Of a DNA stretch of 64,000 nucleotides, positions 35,794 through 46,980 are shown piece after piece; position 1 is the stretch's first letter; each line of letters begins with the position of its first letter. Source of the stretch: Epiperipatus broadwayi (lineage: Eukaryota; Onychophora; Udeonychophora; Euonychophora; Peripatidae). A program made the translations under genes and the position numbers. Location: NCBI GenBank assembly GCA_028023455.1, contig JAQFVV010006294.1:3995001-4059000 (forward strand), read 5' to 3'. The notes below the pieces were generated by a model that worked only from the letters and a program-made list of their open reading frames with translations, ran no database searches and was not told the origin of the DNA.

Positions 35794-36265
35794 TGCTATA
35801 TGCATTTACATTTCGTTTGTGATAAATAGTGACATTGTACTTACCTCATAATGTAAATTCTTCTCCACAAAAAATATAAAGAGAGCGCTGCTGTCAATTA
35901 TGATTTACAGAATATATGCCCGATAAGATGGGTATAGTATAAAACTGGTGGCGGAGATTTATTGCTCTGCTCCCAGGATGTTACCAGTGCAAGACCTAAA
36001 GGAAAATATGAATTCCATAGTAGAGAAAGCAGTAGATAAAATGGCTACTGTGGCAAGGCATGAAAATAAAGACTGGTAAATAGTGAAAATTATTTATATT
36101 AGTAGGTAAATAAACTAAATGAAATCTTGTGTGTTTTATTTTATATTATAATTGTATGTCCATGTTGTTGAAAGTAGTTATTAAAATATATGTAACTATA
36201 AATGAGATAAATTGTATTTATTGCTCTCTTACTGGTTAAACTTAATTAAACCCTAAGACATAGCA
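35794..36265 (+). repeat. 3' LTR of gypsy element 2
   Basis: It matches 31306-31786, ends ACATAGCA and is followed by TGATA. It differs from the 5' copy by scattered transitions and small indels. Confidence 0.9.
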
Positions 36266-36270
36266 TGATA

Positions 36271-38842
36271 ATATCACCGATGTGATAAACCTAAGGAATA
36301 AGAGGTGGCTCATGTTAGCAACATTTAGAATGGTGATGTTTCAATGATCATCATATTTAATTAAGAAAGTCTAAATTACATGAGAAATGTTTCATGTAAT
36401 GATCTGATCAAGTCAGATTAAAATCAAACTTGCTTTGAACAAAAGTGCTTCAACGCATTTATATAATTATAAGAATCATACCTAAATATCATGCCCTCCC
36501 TGAATATTAATATAAAACATGAAATTCAAATTAGAATACATTTATTTTATTCTCATTATTGACCTTTGGTAAAACATTAATAAATATCATCAATATGACT
36601 AAATAAGTTTATGAACTTAACTAAAACAGCCGGGAGCATAGGTTATAAAATGGGCTAATAATAATTATCAGCCATCGGTAAAATAGCAAACATTTAATAA
36701 ATCCTTCAACTCAATAATTAATAGAACCGTATTAATTTAGTTCTAATGGGCAAGAATTAAACTATAAAATTTAATACAATATTATTTTCATAATATAAGT
36801 TTAGTGAAAGAGATTATTATCGAGTTGAAAGTATTGACATATTATCAAAAATAAATGATATTAATAATCATTTGAATAAATATATAAATAAAGTTAGTTA
36901 AAACGAACCACCATAGTAAGAAAAAGAGAGTTAACAAAATATTAATTTTTTTAGACTAGAGATAAGAATAGAGAATTACTATACAAATTAAGACATTATA
37001 AAGTGAGGAGAAATTCTAACAGTAGTTAACTTAACGTGATTTAATGTATAGTTCATAAACAGACCAGAAAGTTGCAATTCCTGAAATAGAGATATTACCA
37101 GTCTTTCCATGGCTTGTTCATTAATTTATATGACAGAGTCTGGTTAGGTTGAGAAGACAACGTAGTCGTGCATTTAATTCATGTGAATTACATTTATGGA
37201 TTGATTTCCTTAATATTTCAGCAGCTCACAATTGTTACGGATAGTTTTAATTAGCAGCTACATTTTGAAGATTTTATGGGAACTTCGGGGTCCAGCAATC
37301 AGATCCCCAAAGTTAGCTATGCACCATGCTGAAAAGATAATTAAAAATCATAATTAAAAAGTGATGTAGCTTCAGGTAGCAACTCTTCTAAAAAAAATAA
37401 TGGCTTCTTTTTTTTTTGAAACTTTTCCAGGCTGTTTATACATTTCCTGCGGTTTCCCACCCATTCTGACTCTGATGCCTTCAGGATAAAGCTTTTAAAT
37501 TATTACAAGTTAAAATTTTCTTTGATTTCTGATCCATTCCTCTGATAAGACTTTCAGTTCCATTAACTTTGAATTCATTTTCTATTTAGAAAATGAATTT
37601 GTAAAATCCGAACAAACGATTTTAATTAAGAACCATCTTTACATTTTAAATTATCATTTTAACTAATTAATAAAAATTCCCCATTGTTTTTGGGAAAGGA
37701 CAATCAGAAAGCTTATTGAAAGAATGTAGCTTTTAATCACAGAAATTTGAACAAAATGGTAAAAGTAAAAATAAAACATTCCAAGGTAATGAAACTTTAT
37801 AACTAATATATATATTTGACTATTCATAAATATATACCTGTAATTCACGCAATTACAATATATATTTTCATGAATAATTTTATTGTGAAATTATTAATAA
37901 TACAAACAAGTTTAAATATAAAATAATTGACTTTAACAAATATTTAAATAATAATCTGTTTTAACCAAAACTAGTATGTATTGAATAGCATAAAGCACCA
38001 TTACATTCAGAAATATTCACAGTTAGGGACAGGGTTTGGATTAGTCTAAAGGTGGGATCTCATGAAGTTCGGATCGAACTTAGATCTGACTGCTTCAATA
38101 AGCATCTGTTATTTTAATATTTTGTAGCAGAGAGATATGGTGCGATCTTTTCATATATTTATTGATTCAATATTCATCAAATCTATGTGCATAAATGGTT
38201 AAACAATGATAGCTATTAATGATGCTCATAAATAAGATGATGGTATAATACCCGCATATAATCGATTTAATGAGTTTAAAGGGAGGTTTTTTAAATTATT
38301 TTATAATGGATTTCTAGCATACTAACATATGGGATTGTATATTTATACATTAATGTTAATAAGGCTTTAATATTTATGGTCATTTGACCATAGTCTCATA
38401 CTGTGTATTTAATGATAATATCATGTCTCTAAATATTTTGTTTTGTTGTTTTCCGAAATACGTCATCCAGCCAGCTCATGAATACTGGATGTATCAGTTG
38501 CATGAACTTGAATCCTGGTAAAGGGGCACTGAGGGGAAATGGACACTAAGCTACCGAAGATACTTCATTCCTGAATCCAGATCATGCTTAGGTGAATGGT
38601 CTCCTTTTTCAAATAATTAATTAGAGGCAAAGCAGTTATCTATCAATCAAATTGGAAAAATGATGAGTACATTACTATATTAGAGACACACCTTTAAATA
38701 TATATATATATATGTTCTCTAAGTACCATGCTTAATCTTACTCCTTTTTTTATAATTATGCTTGTTGATATATGATCTATGTGCATTTACTATGCATATT
38801 TATAGTTCAATATTTATTGGGGGTTATATATATATATATTAA
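36271..38842. other. No gene seen
   Basis: AT-rich with a few less biased patches (37250-37500, 38460-38600) that I cannot assign. A (TA)n run sits at about 38700-38712. Confidence 0.45.
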
Positions 38843-38935
38843 TATAGAGGATTTGAACTCAGATTTTCAAGCACCCTTCAACTATCCACACTATCTCATA
38901 CAAAATGATACACATGACCACACACATGTAGAAAA

Positions 38936-39000
38936 GATTAATAATCACCAATATAAGTATTTCATGCTAAAACAACACTCATCAGTTGGTCCAGACCATC
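38936..39000 (-). ncRNA. Type I hammerhead ribozyme, left arm
   Basis: On the minus strand: ACCAA (stem I), CTGATGA, stem II GTGTT/AGCAT around loop GTTTT, GAAA, a short stem III (ATACTTAT), A at the cleavage position, then TTGGT pairing with ACCAA. All invariant core bases (CTGATGA, GAA-A, U16.1, H17) are present. Relative to the right arm, stem II has T for C, keeping a G-T wobble pair. Stem III is only two or three pairs, as in many animal hammerheads. The predicted cut lies 5' of TTGGT. Confidence 0.85.
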
Positions 39001-39556
39001 TCCCACACACACATATATATATATAATCAATGCTCAGTTTATATTATGATAGCAAATCTTCACACTTTAATGGACAGGCTTCAATCCACTGCAACCTCCA
39101 ACTTTTCAGCCATCCATATCATCGAAAATCTGATGATGAAAACTCAAATCCCATGCTGATGCTAATTTTATTGCCATGCCCATGTTGACCTGAAGTCACT
39201 CTGACCCCTCATGTATAGGACAGTATCCAGGATACAAGCTTGATATGTAAATATTTGAAAACCAGAGTGCCTGGTTTTCAAATATTTACATATCAAGCTT
39301 GTATCCTGTCCATCCCTCTTATATGTATTTAATGGATACTGTCCTATACATGAGGGGTCAGAGTGACTTTAGGTCAACATGGGCATGGCAATAAAATTAG
39401 CAAAAGCATGGGATTTGAGTTTTCATCATCAGATTTTTGATGATATGGATGGCTGAAAAGTTGGAGGTTGCAGTGGATTGAAGCCTGTCCATTGAAGTGT
39501 GAAGATTTGCTATCTTAATATAAACTGAGCATTGATTATATATATGTGTGGGAGAT

Positions 39557-39621
39557 GATTATCTGGACCAACTGATGAGTGCTGGTTTAGCATGAAATAC
39601 GTATATTGGTGATTATGAATC
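39557..39621 (+). ncRNA. Type I hammerhead ribozyme, right arm
   Basis: GATT (39557) and AATC (39618) can pair as outer stem I across internal loops. ACCAA (39567-39571) pairs with TTGGT (39606-39610). The core is CTGATGA (39572-39578). Stem II is GTGCT/AGCAT with loop GGTTT, then GAAA (39594-39597), stem III ATACGTAT, and A39605 as the nucleotide before the predicted cleavage. All invariant hammerhead positions are present. Such ribozymes cleave their own RNA, which is typical of retrozymes, Penelope-like elements and schistosome Sm-alpha SINEs. Activity has not been shown here. Confidence 0.88.
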
Positions 39622-40124
39622 TTTTCTACATGTGTGTGGTCATGTGTATCAGTTGTATGAGATAGTGTGGATAGTTGAAAGGTGCTTGAAAATCTGAGTT
39701 CAAATCCTCTATACTTACAATTAAGCTCCCAGGTTTGTGAAGAGTGCCTGGTGTTCAAATATATATATATATGAGGCTATGTTTAAGTCAGCCTTCAGCT
39801 TGTTTAGATAATTAAAAAAAATGTTAACATTACCATTTTCACATGCTATAGATTGACTTCCACACCCCTCCCTACCTAATCAAATTCATCCCTTTTAAAT
39901 AATGTATATCAAAGATTTTTTTTTTTACTTCAAAACTGTAAGCTACAATTGCATCTTATGTACACACATGTGTATTTTCTCAAATTATTTGTAAATAATT
40001 ACATTAAATGAAATATAGACATTCTTATATCAACAATAAACTATAATCCATAATAGTAACAAGGTTGTAGATGTCCATTATTTTATATGTTTAAACCTGA
40101 TCAGTACCTAACTAGAATTACTAA

Positions 40125-40292
40125 GAGTTTTATCTCTACCTAACCACCAGGCTGCATTAAGAAAATTAACTCCTGTGAGCTTAAGGGAGTGAGTCACTTA
40201 GATATGATCTAGAGGGGTGGGTGAGGTTTGAACCCCCTTTACCTATATCTCTGGATTGGGTTAAAGCAATTAGACTTTCTTAACATTACAAT
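40125..40292 (-). repeat. tRNA-derived SINE, copy 2
   Basis: Matches copy 1 (25505-25675) throughout. On the minus strand it has ATTGTAATGTTAAG, a TTGCTTTAACCC segment, the B-box GGGGTTCAAACCTC and the body ending GGTTAGGTAGAGATAAAAC. Confidence 0.8.
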
Positions 40293-40360
40293 ATATGTAT
40301 ATGAAATCTTTTTGAAATATTATAACTTTATCTTTCTTACTGCATTGTTAAATCCATAAA

Positions 40361-40616
40361 ATATTAATATCATCTGTATTCTCTATTACTTTTTACAATG
40401 CTTCTTTATAACCCATTATTGATGTTTTCGATTGTCCCAGCAATCTTCTTCAGAACTTATACTTATATTTCCAAATAGATTTGGAAATAAAAGTAGAAGT
40501 TCTATTTGGAAATATAAGAAGTTCTGAAGAAGATTGCTGGGGCAATTGAAATCATCAATAATGGATTGTAAAGAAACATTGTAAAAAATAATTAAGATAA
40601 TAGATGATATTAATAT
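40361..40616. mobile_element. Hairpin element of about 256 bp
   Basis: The left arm (40361-40478) and right arm (40502-40616) are imperfect reverse complements around a 23-bp spacer. Both ends read ATATTAATAT. Each arm has a ribozyme-like string (CTGAAGA, a stem around TGGG, then GAAA). This is a foldback or MITE-type structure with no coding content. Confidence 0.85.
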
Positions 40617-42190
40617 ATAAGAAATCTAATGTAAATTTGTATAGAAGCATATATCAAAGGAAGATATTATTCACAAGAAAGAAGTATACACTATGCATAC
40701 TGTTAAAATGTCTCTTGTTAAGAAAATGCAAAAAGAGAACTATTTATAGTCTCTGCCATAAGTCTTATGCAATTTTATTTTGCTAAGACTACTAATATAT
40801 GGTATGGCTGAAGATCTATCAGCCCCATATAGCTATTTGATTTGGATAGCTGGGTTTGAAGACATGTAGATGTCTGAAAATTTCAGATTTTCGACTCAAT
40901 AGATAACTTTTAGATAAGTGCTTGGCTTTGGGTTGGTATTTTTATATCTAGTGTCTGAACCTACCCTGACACCTCTCTGAGGAGTGCCAAAGCACAAAAC
41001 CATGGTCAGGGTTTGGGGAGGGGTTCCTGGCAGAGATATTTTAAGTGCTGGTTCTGGCTAAGCATTTATCATGAAGCTTGTAGAGGAATTGTTTATAACT
41101 TACAAGCTTAAGAGATAGGGTCATGTGATATATGACTTATTTTGACTATTTTAGAAATATATTTGTTTATTGCCCTAAAAAATGGTTAATGCTGTGAAAA
41201 AGTAACTACTTATATTAACTTGGTTTAAAAAGGACAGGTAACTAATTTTGAATAAATTAATATTAACTGACTAAATTACAGAAGTTTTACATTCATCAAA
41301 GAAAACAAATCACCATTGCCATAAAAGGAATGATTTCTCAAGTTAAGTCACAATAAAAAAAGAGATTTATTGAATTAAGAATGATAAAAGTGTTTTTGTT
41401 TTAATTTTATTATTCAAATTTTTATTATTGTTTATAAAAGATTATTGATTAGTATTTAGAAAAATGAAAAAGAATGTTTAAAACATGTTTATTTCTACAG
41501 TTATTTTATATTAGATGATAAACAAAAATCTAAATCCTTTAAAAATGATAATTAATATTTTTATAATGTAAAAGACCGAGCCCAGTCAGAATTATTTGTA
41601 TATTGTTAAATAATTTAGCCAATTATTTAAAAGCAAAATTAATTCTTTAATAATTGAAATATTTTTATATTATTATTATTAAAGAAACATGCACACTTAT
41701 ATGGGTTCTATTTAGGTCAGCTTACCCTATTATATATATTGAGACAGATGTTTTGCTATGTCTCAAATCTGTATATGTAGAAGAATAGGGGTTTCAGTTA
41801 AAATTTCTACTTCAAATTAATTTAAATATTTTGCTTATTTAATTTTTAATTAAACATGTGTTTTAAAAGTGCAGTCACATGTATATACACATACAATGAA
41901 TCATTAGAATAATTTTGATTATTTATTCAAAGTAATGTCAATTTTTTTTTATAAAAAAGAATTTTTTTAAAAATAAATCTGTTATCTTTTGTGTAAGATT
42001 ATTTTAAAACTTTGTAGAACAATACTTAACCTCAAAATAAAATTTTAATCTGTTGTGATAACAATATTTAAAAGTTAATATTGTTCAGATAAGACATGTA
42101 ATGAAATTAATCAATACAAAATATAAAAATGTTATATTTAATTGATTAAAAACCTGGTTAATAATTAATTAAAAACCTTTCTATTTTGAG
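40617..42190. other. No gene seen
   Basis: 40800-41060 is less AT-rich and may be an unrecognised repeat; the rest is AT-rich spacer. Confidence 0.4.
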
Positions 42191-42201
42191 ATGATAATCT
42201 A

Positions 42202-42280
42202 GAAATTTCTAGAAAAATTAGTGCAGTAGAACAATAGAACAAATGGGTATAAAAGCTCCCCATAATCTATTGTTTCATTC
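42202..42280 (+). promoter_or_regulatory. Heat-shock-element, TATA and Inr arrangement
   Basis: GAAATTTCTAGAA (42202-42214) is a perfect three-unit heat-shock element (GAA-2-TTC-2-GAA). TATAAAAG lies at 42248-42255 and TCATTC, an arthropod-style Inr, at 42275-42280. The Inr A is 29 bp after the first TATA T, which is ideal core-promoter spacing, and the heat-shock element then sits about 65-75 bp upstream of the start. No ORF follows. AATAAA near 42724 could end a transcript of about 450 bases. This could be an LTR or a non-coding stress RNA. Confidence 0.45.
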
Positions 42281-45200
42281 AAAAAGTGTTTAAGCTATGC
42301 AGAAGCTATTCAGAAACCATTCATTAATTCAGTTTATTCAAAATTCATTCCTTAGCAGCATTCCTTGATTGTTTATCTGAATTTTTCTACACTACAATAG
42401 GACTCTTCCTTTTGTGCAACAAGTTTCACTTCTTATCAGCTCTCTCAGCAAAATCATAGATCCCTACCAACAGTTTGGGACAAACTGCTGACAGTTTAAA
42501 GAAAAGAAACCAATCACATTTTCTTAGTGGTGTTTTTCAAAATATACTGCACTAAGCCTCACCAAGACAAACTCCATGCTGTAAGGGTGAACCTTCATCC
42601 TCTAACATGCCATGAAATCATAAATCTTTAGAAAGCTGATCTCTTAAAGTCAACCTACAAAAGACTCTCAACTGACCATCTGGATAACTACAACTGGAAA
42701 TGAACAAAGTTATCTACTTCTTCAATAAATTATGGGAAGCTAAAGTAACAACTTTGAAGGACTTAGCAATAATATAAACTTTTATATATCATAAAATATG
42801 CCAGGGTTTGTTATGTGTTTTTCTTTTGTACATGCCTAGTAATGTTTTATTAACCATAATATTAAATCTAAATTTTTTTTATTTTATTTTATGCATCTAT
42901 TAATTGATATATATATATAAGTCATGCATGAATATTTTACTGTTTCTTATAGAGTAGCATTAATTTAGAATGTATTATATTTAAAAAAGTACAATTCTGA
43001 AAAAAAAAGATCTTTTCCTTTATTGAAAGTTTTGACAGTTTTTTTTTAATGAAGTTTAATTATTATTTTATAATAGTTCAATCCCTTCCCTTCTCTTTTA
43101 GAATATTTATAACATAAGTTTTTTTTCTAAAAAAACCAGTCAGAAGTTTAATCAGTCAGTAAAATTTTTTAAAGAAGATAATGTTTAAAATAAACTTCTG
43201 TTTTTAATTAGTGTTAATCAATTTATTTTATATATGTGTGATTTGATTTTAGATTTACTAAACACTCTAACAATTATACATAATATGCTATCATATAAAA
43301 AGTATTCATCTACTTATGTGTGCACATAAAACAAAGTTATACATAGGCCAATCTTATTTTATAGGTTTTTCTTTAACCAGGTCTAGCTAAATCTCTACTA
43401 GGTTGATATTATTACTATATTTCTTCTGGATACCTGGACTGTCTACTGCCTTCATCACAATCTATTATCCTGGATTTAGTATAATCAGCATACCCTTTTG
43501 TTTGTTAGTTTTTCTATATATTGGTGAATTCTTTGTAGCTTCTGGCTGCAACATTTTGGTCAAGCTCATATTCTTTTAAACTGGAATATCATTCTTTGAC
43601 TAGCTTGTTTTTTTTTTTGGCATGGTAAGCTTAGTATTAACTTTTCATGCCTCTTTTATTTTGAATAGCCTTTCTTATTTTAAAATGATCATTAGGTGGA
43701 ATTATATTGCCACACACACACACACACACAATCTTATTGTGTGCATATATGCATAAGCATTCAAAGAGATAAATTGAATACTTTATTTCTTTTTTTATTA
43801 AAAGTCATCCACATATAGTATTCATCCTATTTTGTAAAACACTGTTAAAAGATCATTTAAATCTTATTGAAGTAACTGAATTGGAAAGTAATTTAACTGT
43901 CCAAGTTGTCAATAATACCCTATTCTAAGACATTCATAGATGCAATATTAATTAAACTATTAAATTTTGATTTCTTAATTTTGTTTTTAATTTTAATAAA
44001 CTACTATTACTACTACTACTACTATTATTATTATTATTAAATTAATTTGGCTGATATTTGTTTACTGTGTCTTCCTATCAATTGTTTGATAATTAATCTC
44101 ATTCTCTAAGCTGAGGTAGTGTCAGGTAATTTATTTCTTAGGATGCTCATCATCGTTAGTGAATAAATATTCGGTCACTGCAAATAAATTTTTTAGGTTC
44201 ATTAAGTAGGCTAGTGTTGCCCTCAACTAACTGACATTCTAATTCCAGTAAGGATCCAGTGCAATATATAATAATTAATAATATAGTGTTTATATATTTG
44301 TAATAGTGTGAAAACAACTTTCTCTTCCCTGTGATATATAAACTGAATTTGCACAAATAATATGCTGATTTAAAAATCAGTCTTTTATATATATGTAAAC
44401 CAGATGAGTGTACAGTTTAAAAAATATTATATTTGTCATTTTGTTTTTGACTCTTCAAAAAATTAATATCTATGTGATACTTGTGAGTTATAATCATATA
44501 AAATAATTTATTTATGCTATTGGAGAATAGTTATTTTAGATCCATTATTTATTATTACTTAATAAAATTGATAATTATTTTGAATTTTACAATAAATTAA
44601 TTTAAATACTAGATTATGTATTTTATCAATTTTATTCTTGATACATATTCTACAGAAATTTTTTTTTGCTATCCAGAAAGCTAACACTGTTCAAAGCAGT
44701 GGATGGAATCTATATAAATCTTTTTTAAAGTAATTGTTAAGACTCACTTTTAAAGTCAAAGCATTTTATTGACATTATATGTTAATACTATGTTACTTAT
44801 GGACAGTGAGTTCACTATCCCTATGGTCCTGGTATTTAATATATGCCATTACATCTCTGCCTTTTTCTATTGTGTTCTTTCCATTTAGTTACAAAGGATT
44901 GCCCAATATGAGGTATGATGTTGGATATTATCAAATACCATTTATTATTTCAATTCATTTTTATATTTGTTTATGTGCTACGCCTTCATTCAGTTTCATT
45001 ACAAATTGTGTTATGAATGACTTCTTAATATGGACTTGTTGATTATTGCTTGTTTGACTGTTACAATCACCCTTTGTTTGGAATGGTATATACAAAACAT
45101 GACTTTTTTACTAAAAGAAACTATAATTTAATCTAGATGTGAATATCATCTAGTGTTCATTGATTATATAAGGTTACAATAAATAAATGGATTTATATTT

Positions 45201-46000
45201 CTTTAAATATATGTCATAATATGCAAGCAGTAAAGATCATGTGATATTTGTTATATTTGCCATCCTGGCAAAATTTGCTTGCAGTTAGTGTATTATAGGT
45301 TATTAAAATTCAGTTAAAATTTCTAATATCAGATCTATGCAACTACATAAACAAATTTATTTAGGTTAAAAATTGTAAACTGTTTTTAAAATTTAGACTC
45401 TTAGATAAATATGGCTTCTGTATCCAGAAGTGCATTAGGACTAAAGTACCTAACAGAAGAAGGCCATAAGCTAGAAACTTGTCTAGAATATATATGTAAT
45501 AGCACTGCCATGTAATATCCATTGATTATTCAAACTGATAGTAAATAGATCTGAATAGAATAAATAAAGGAAATTATTGCTTCTAATTACGTGAAATAGT
45601 TATAGCAATAATTTATAGGATTCCAATATGCCTATAGTTAATATTTCAAATCCAAACTATATTATTATATAACTACATAGATTTGTCTCAATATTTTGCT
45701 AATTTATTTTAAGGAACTGCAGTTATCTTGAATTTTAAGAAATACGTTATATACCATAATTAGTATCACATGACTTAATTTATCTTCAATGCATTAATAC
45801 ATTAGTGACGTCTATTTTCAAATTTTATAATCTTTTGTCATCACCCTTATTAGCAACCATAAATAGACATGAGCATTCTAACTGTAGAAAGAAAAGAAAA
45901 ACAAAGAAAGATAAAAAAATAATAATTACAAAACAAAAAAGACAAAAAGATTTGATTTAGAATAGTTGTATATATAATTAAAATATGGTAGTATAAGCAC
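42281..46000. other. No gene seen
   Basis: AT-rich, with (CA)n at about 43712-43730 and a (TAC)n/(TAT)n run at 44006-44039. The minus strand of 43370-43700 has fragments that might be a decayed ORF but no motif I can name. The frame at 44779 (87 codons) is hydrophobic and unassigned. Confidence 0.4.
45425..45540 (+). repeat. Degraded family C repeat
   Basis: GAAGGCCATAAGCTAGAAACTTGTCTAG and the following CCATTGATTATTC resemble the central block of the repeat at 1131-1375. Confidence 0.5.
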
Positions 46001-46007
46001 ACAATTC

Positions 46008-46185
46008 CTATATGTGAGGAGTCAGAATGACTTAAAATCAACATGAGTATGACAATACTATTGATATTAATGAGGGCTTTGAGCATTCCATCATCAGATT
46101 TTCAATGATATGGATTGCTGGAAAAGTTTGAAGCCTGTGCATTAAAGTTTGAAGATTTGCTATCTTAATATAAATTGGGCACTGA
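46008..46185 (+). repeat. Fragment of the hammerhead repeat family, no ribozyme
   Basis: It aligns with 39343-39535 of the palindrome's right arm: GAGGAGTCAGAATGACTT, CATCATCAGATTTTCAATG, and GAAGATTTGCTATCTTAATA. It stops just before the ribozyme and lacks some internal segments. Confidence 0.8.
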
Positions 46186-46711
46186 TTATAAATATATATT
46201 CTAACCTATGCATGTGTAGTCTCACTTCCGGGCAATATAATATCAAATAAAATGGGTTTAGTTCAGTTAACAATTATGCTCGGTTAAATGCAAATAATTG
46301 CTAATTAAAATATTCTGCATTAATATTAAAACATTCCATTAGCTCAAATTAATAAAAATAATAATAAGGTTCAGTTTATAAAAAATAAATAAATATTAAA
46401 TCGTGAGACTTGGAAATGAGATACAGGTGACAAGAAAGATTACATTGAGCCAATATCCCACAGGATATTACCTCAATGGCATAAGAACACTATCCTCCCT
46501 ATTACTATCTCAAATAATAAATTTATAGCATTCTTACTACTTTAATAATAACTAATCATTAAGATTAAACTAATAATTAAATCTTAATCTTTTTATTTAC
46601 AATAATTTAGCTAAATAAAATCTCAGGTTCATAAAACTACTTTAAGTTAATCAAAATCACTGTAGTAGAGCATAATAGGGGATTTAATGTCATAATCTAT
46701 CACACCTAAAT

Positions 46712-46923
46712 AATAATAATAATAATAATACTTTTTTATTTATTTATTCATTATGAAGCAAACAATAAATGTATAATACAGTGAGATAAAATTCCATACA
46801 AGAAAAATCTTGTGTGAGGAATTTAAATGTAACAACTAAAAACACTAATAAAATACAAAAAAAAAAGTATAAATATAACATAAAATATTAAAATCACACA
46901 GATGATGATAATAATAATAATAA

Positions 46924-46978
<55 letters not shown>

Positions 46979-46980
46979 CA
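46712..46980 (+). repeat. (TAA)n/(TTA)n microsatellite
   Basis: TAA runs at 46712-46730 and 46905-46961, the latter followed directly by (TTA)n to 46977, so that it forms a perfect AT-only palindrome. Confidence 0.9.

Larger units (their letters stand above)
31306..36265 (+). mobile_element. Second gypsy-type LTR element, older and more eroded
   Basis: LTRs at 31306-31786 and 35794-36265 flank a primer binding site, gag, protease, RT, RNase H and integrase that are clearly related to the element at 1657-6389 (same gag motifs, DSGAG, integrase blocks). A 5-bp flank, CGATA (31301-31305) against TGATA (36266-36270), fits a target duplication with one transition. Coding frames are broken at least ten times. 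The two elements share the primer binding site type but have unrelated LTR sequences, so they are different families of one lineage. Confidence 0.93.
38843..39760. mobile_element. Long palindromic element with two hammerhead ribozymes
   Basis: The left arm (38843-39265) and right arm (39271-39713) are reverse complements over more than 400 bp, separated by five bases. The right arm has one extra segment of about 26 bp (about 39313-39338). Each arm carries a hammerhead ribozyme and a tRNA-like B-box (GAGTTCAAATCC). After the right arm, AGAGTGCCTGG recurs at 39741, 477 bp after its occurrence at the centre (39264). The right arm thus behaves as one full monomer plus the start of the next. Parts of the same unit occur at 1-130, 46008-46185, 53041-53231 and 58118-58180. 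Confidence 0.9.

Noticed and set aside
39128-39145. CTGATGATGAAAA inside the palindrome as a further ribozyme core
   Set aside because: There is no stem II between CTGATGA and GAAA, so it cannot form a hammerhead.
40090-40100. AAACCTGAT as the KPD motif of the missing N-terminal NME5 exon
   Set aside because: Surrounding translation has stops and no NDK similarity.
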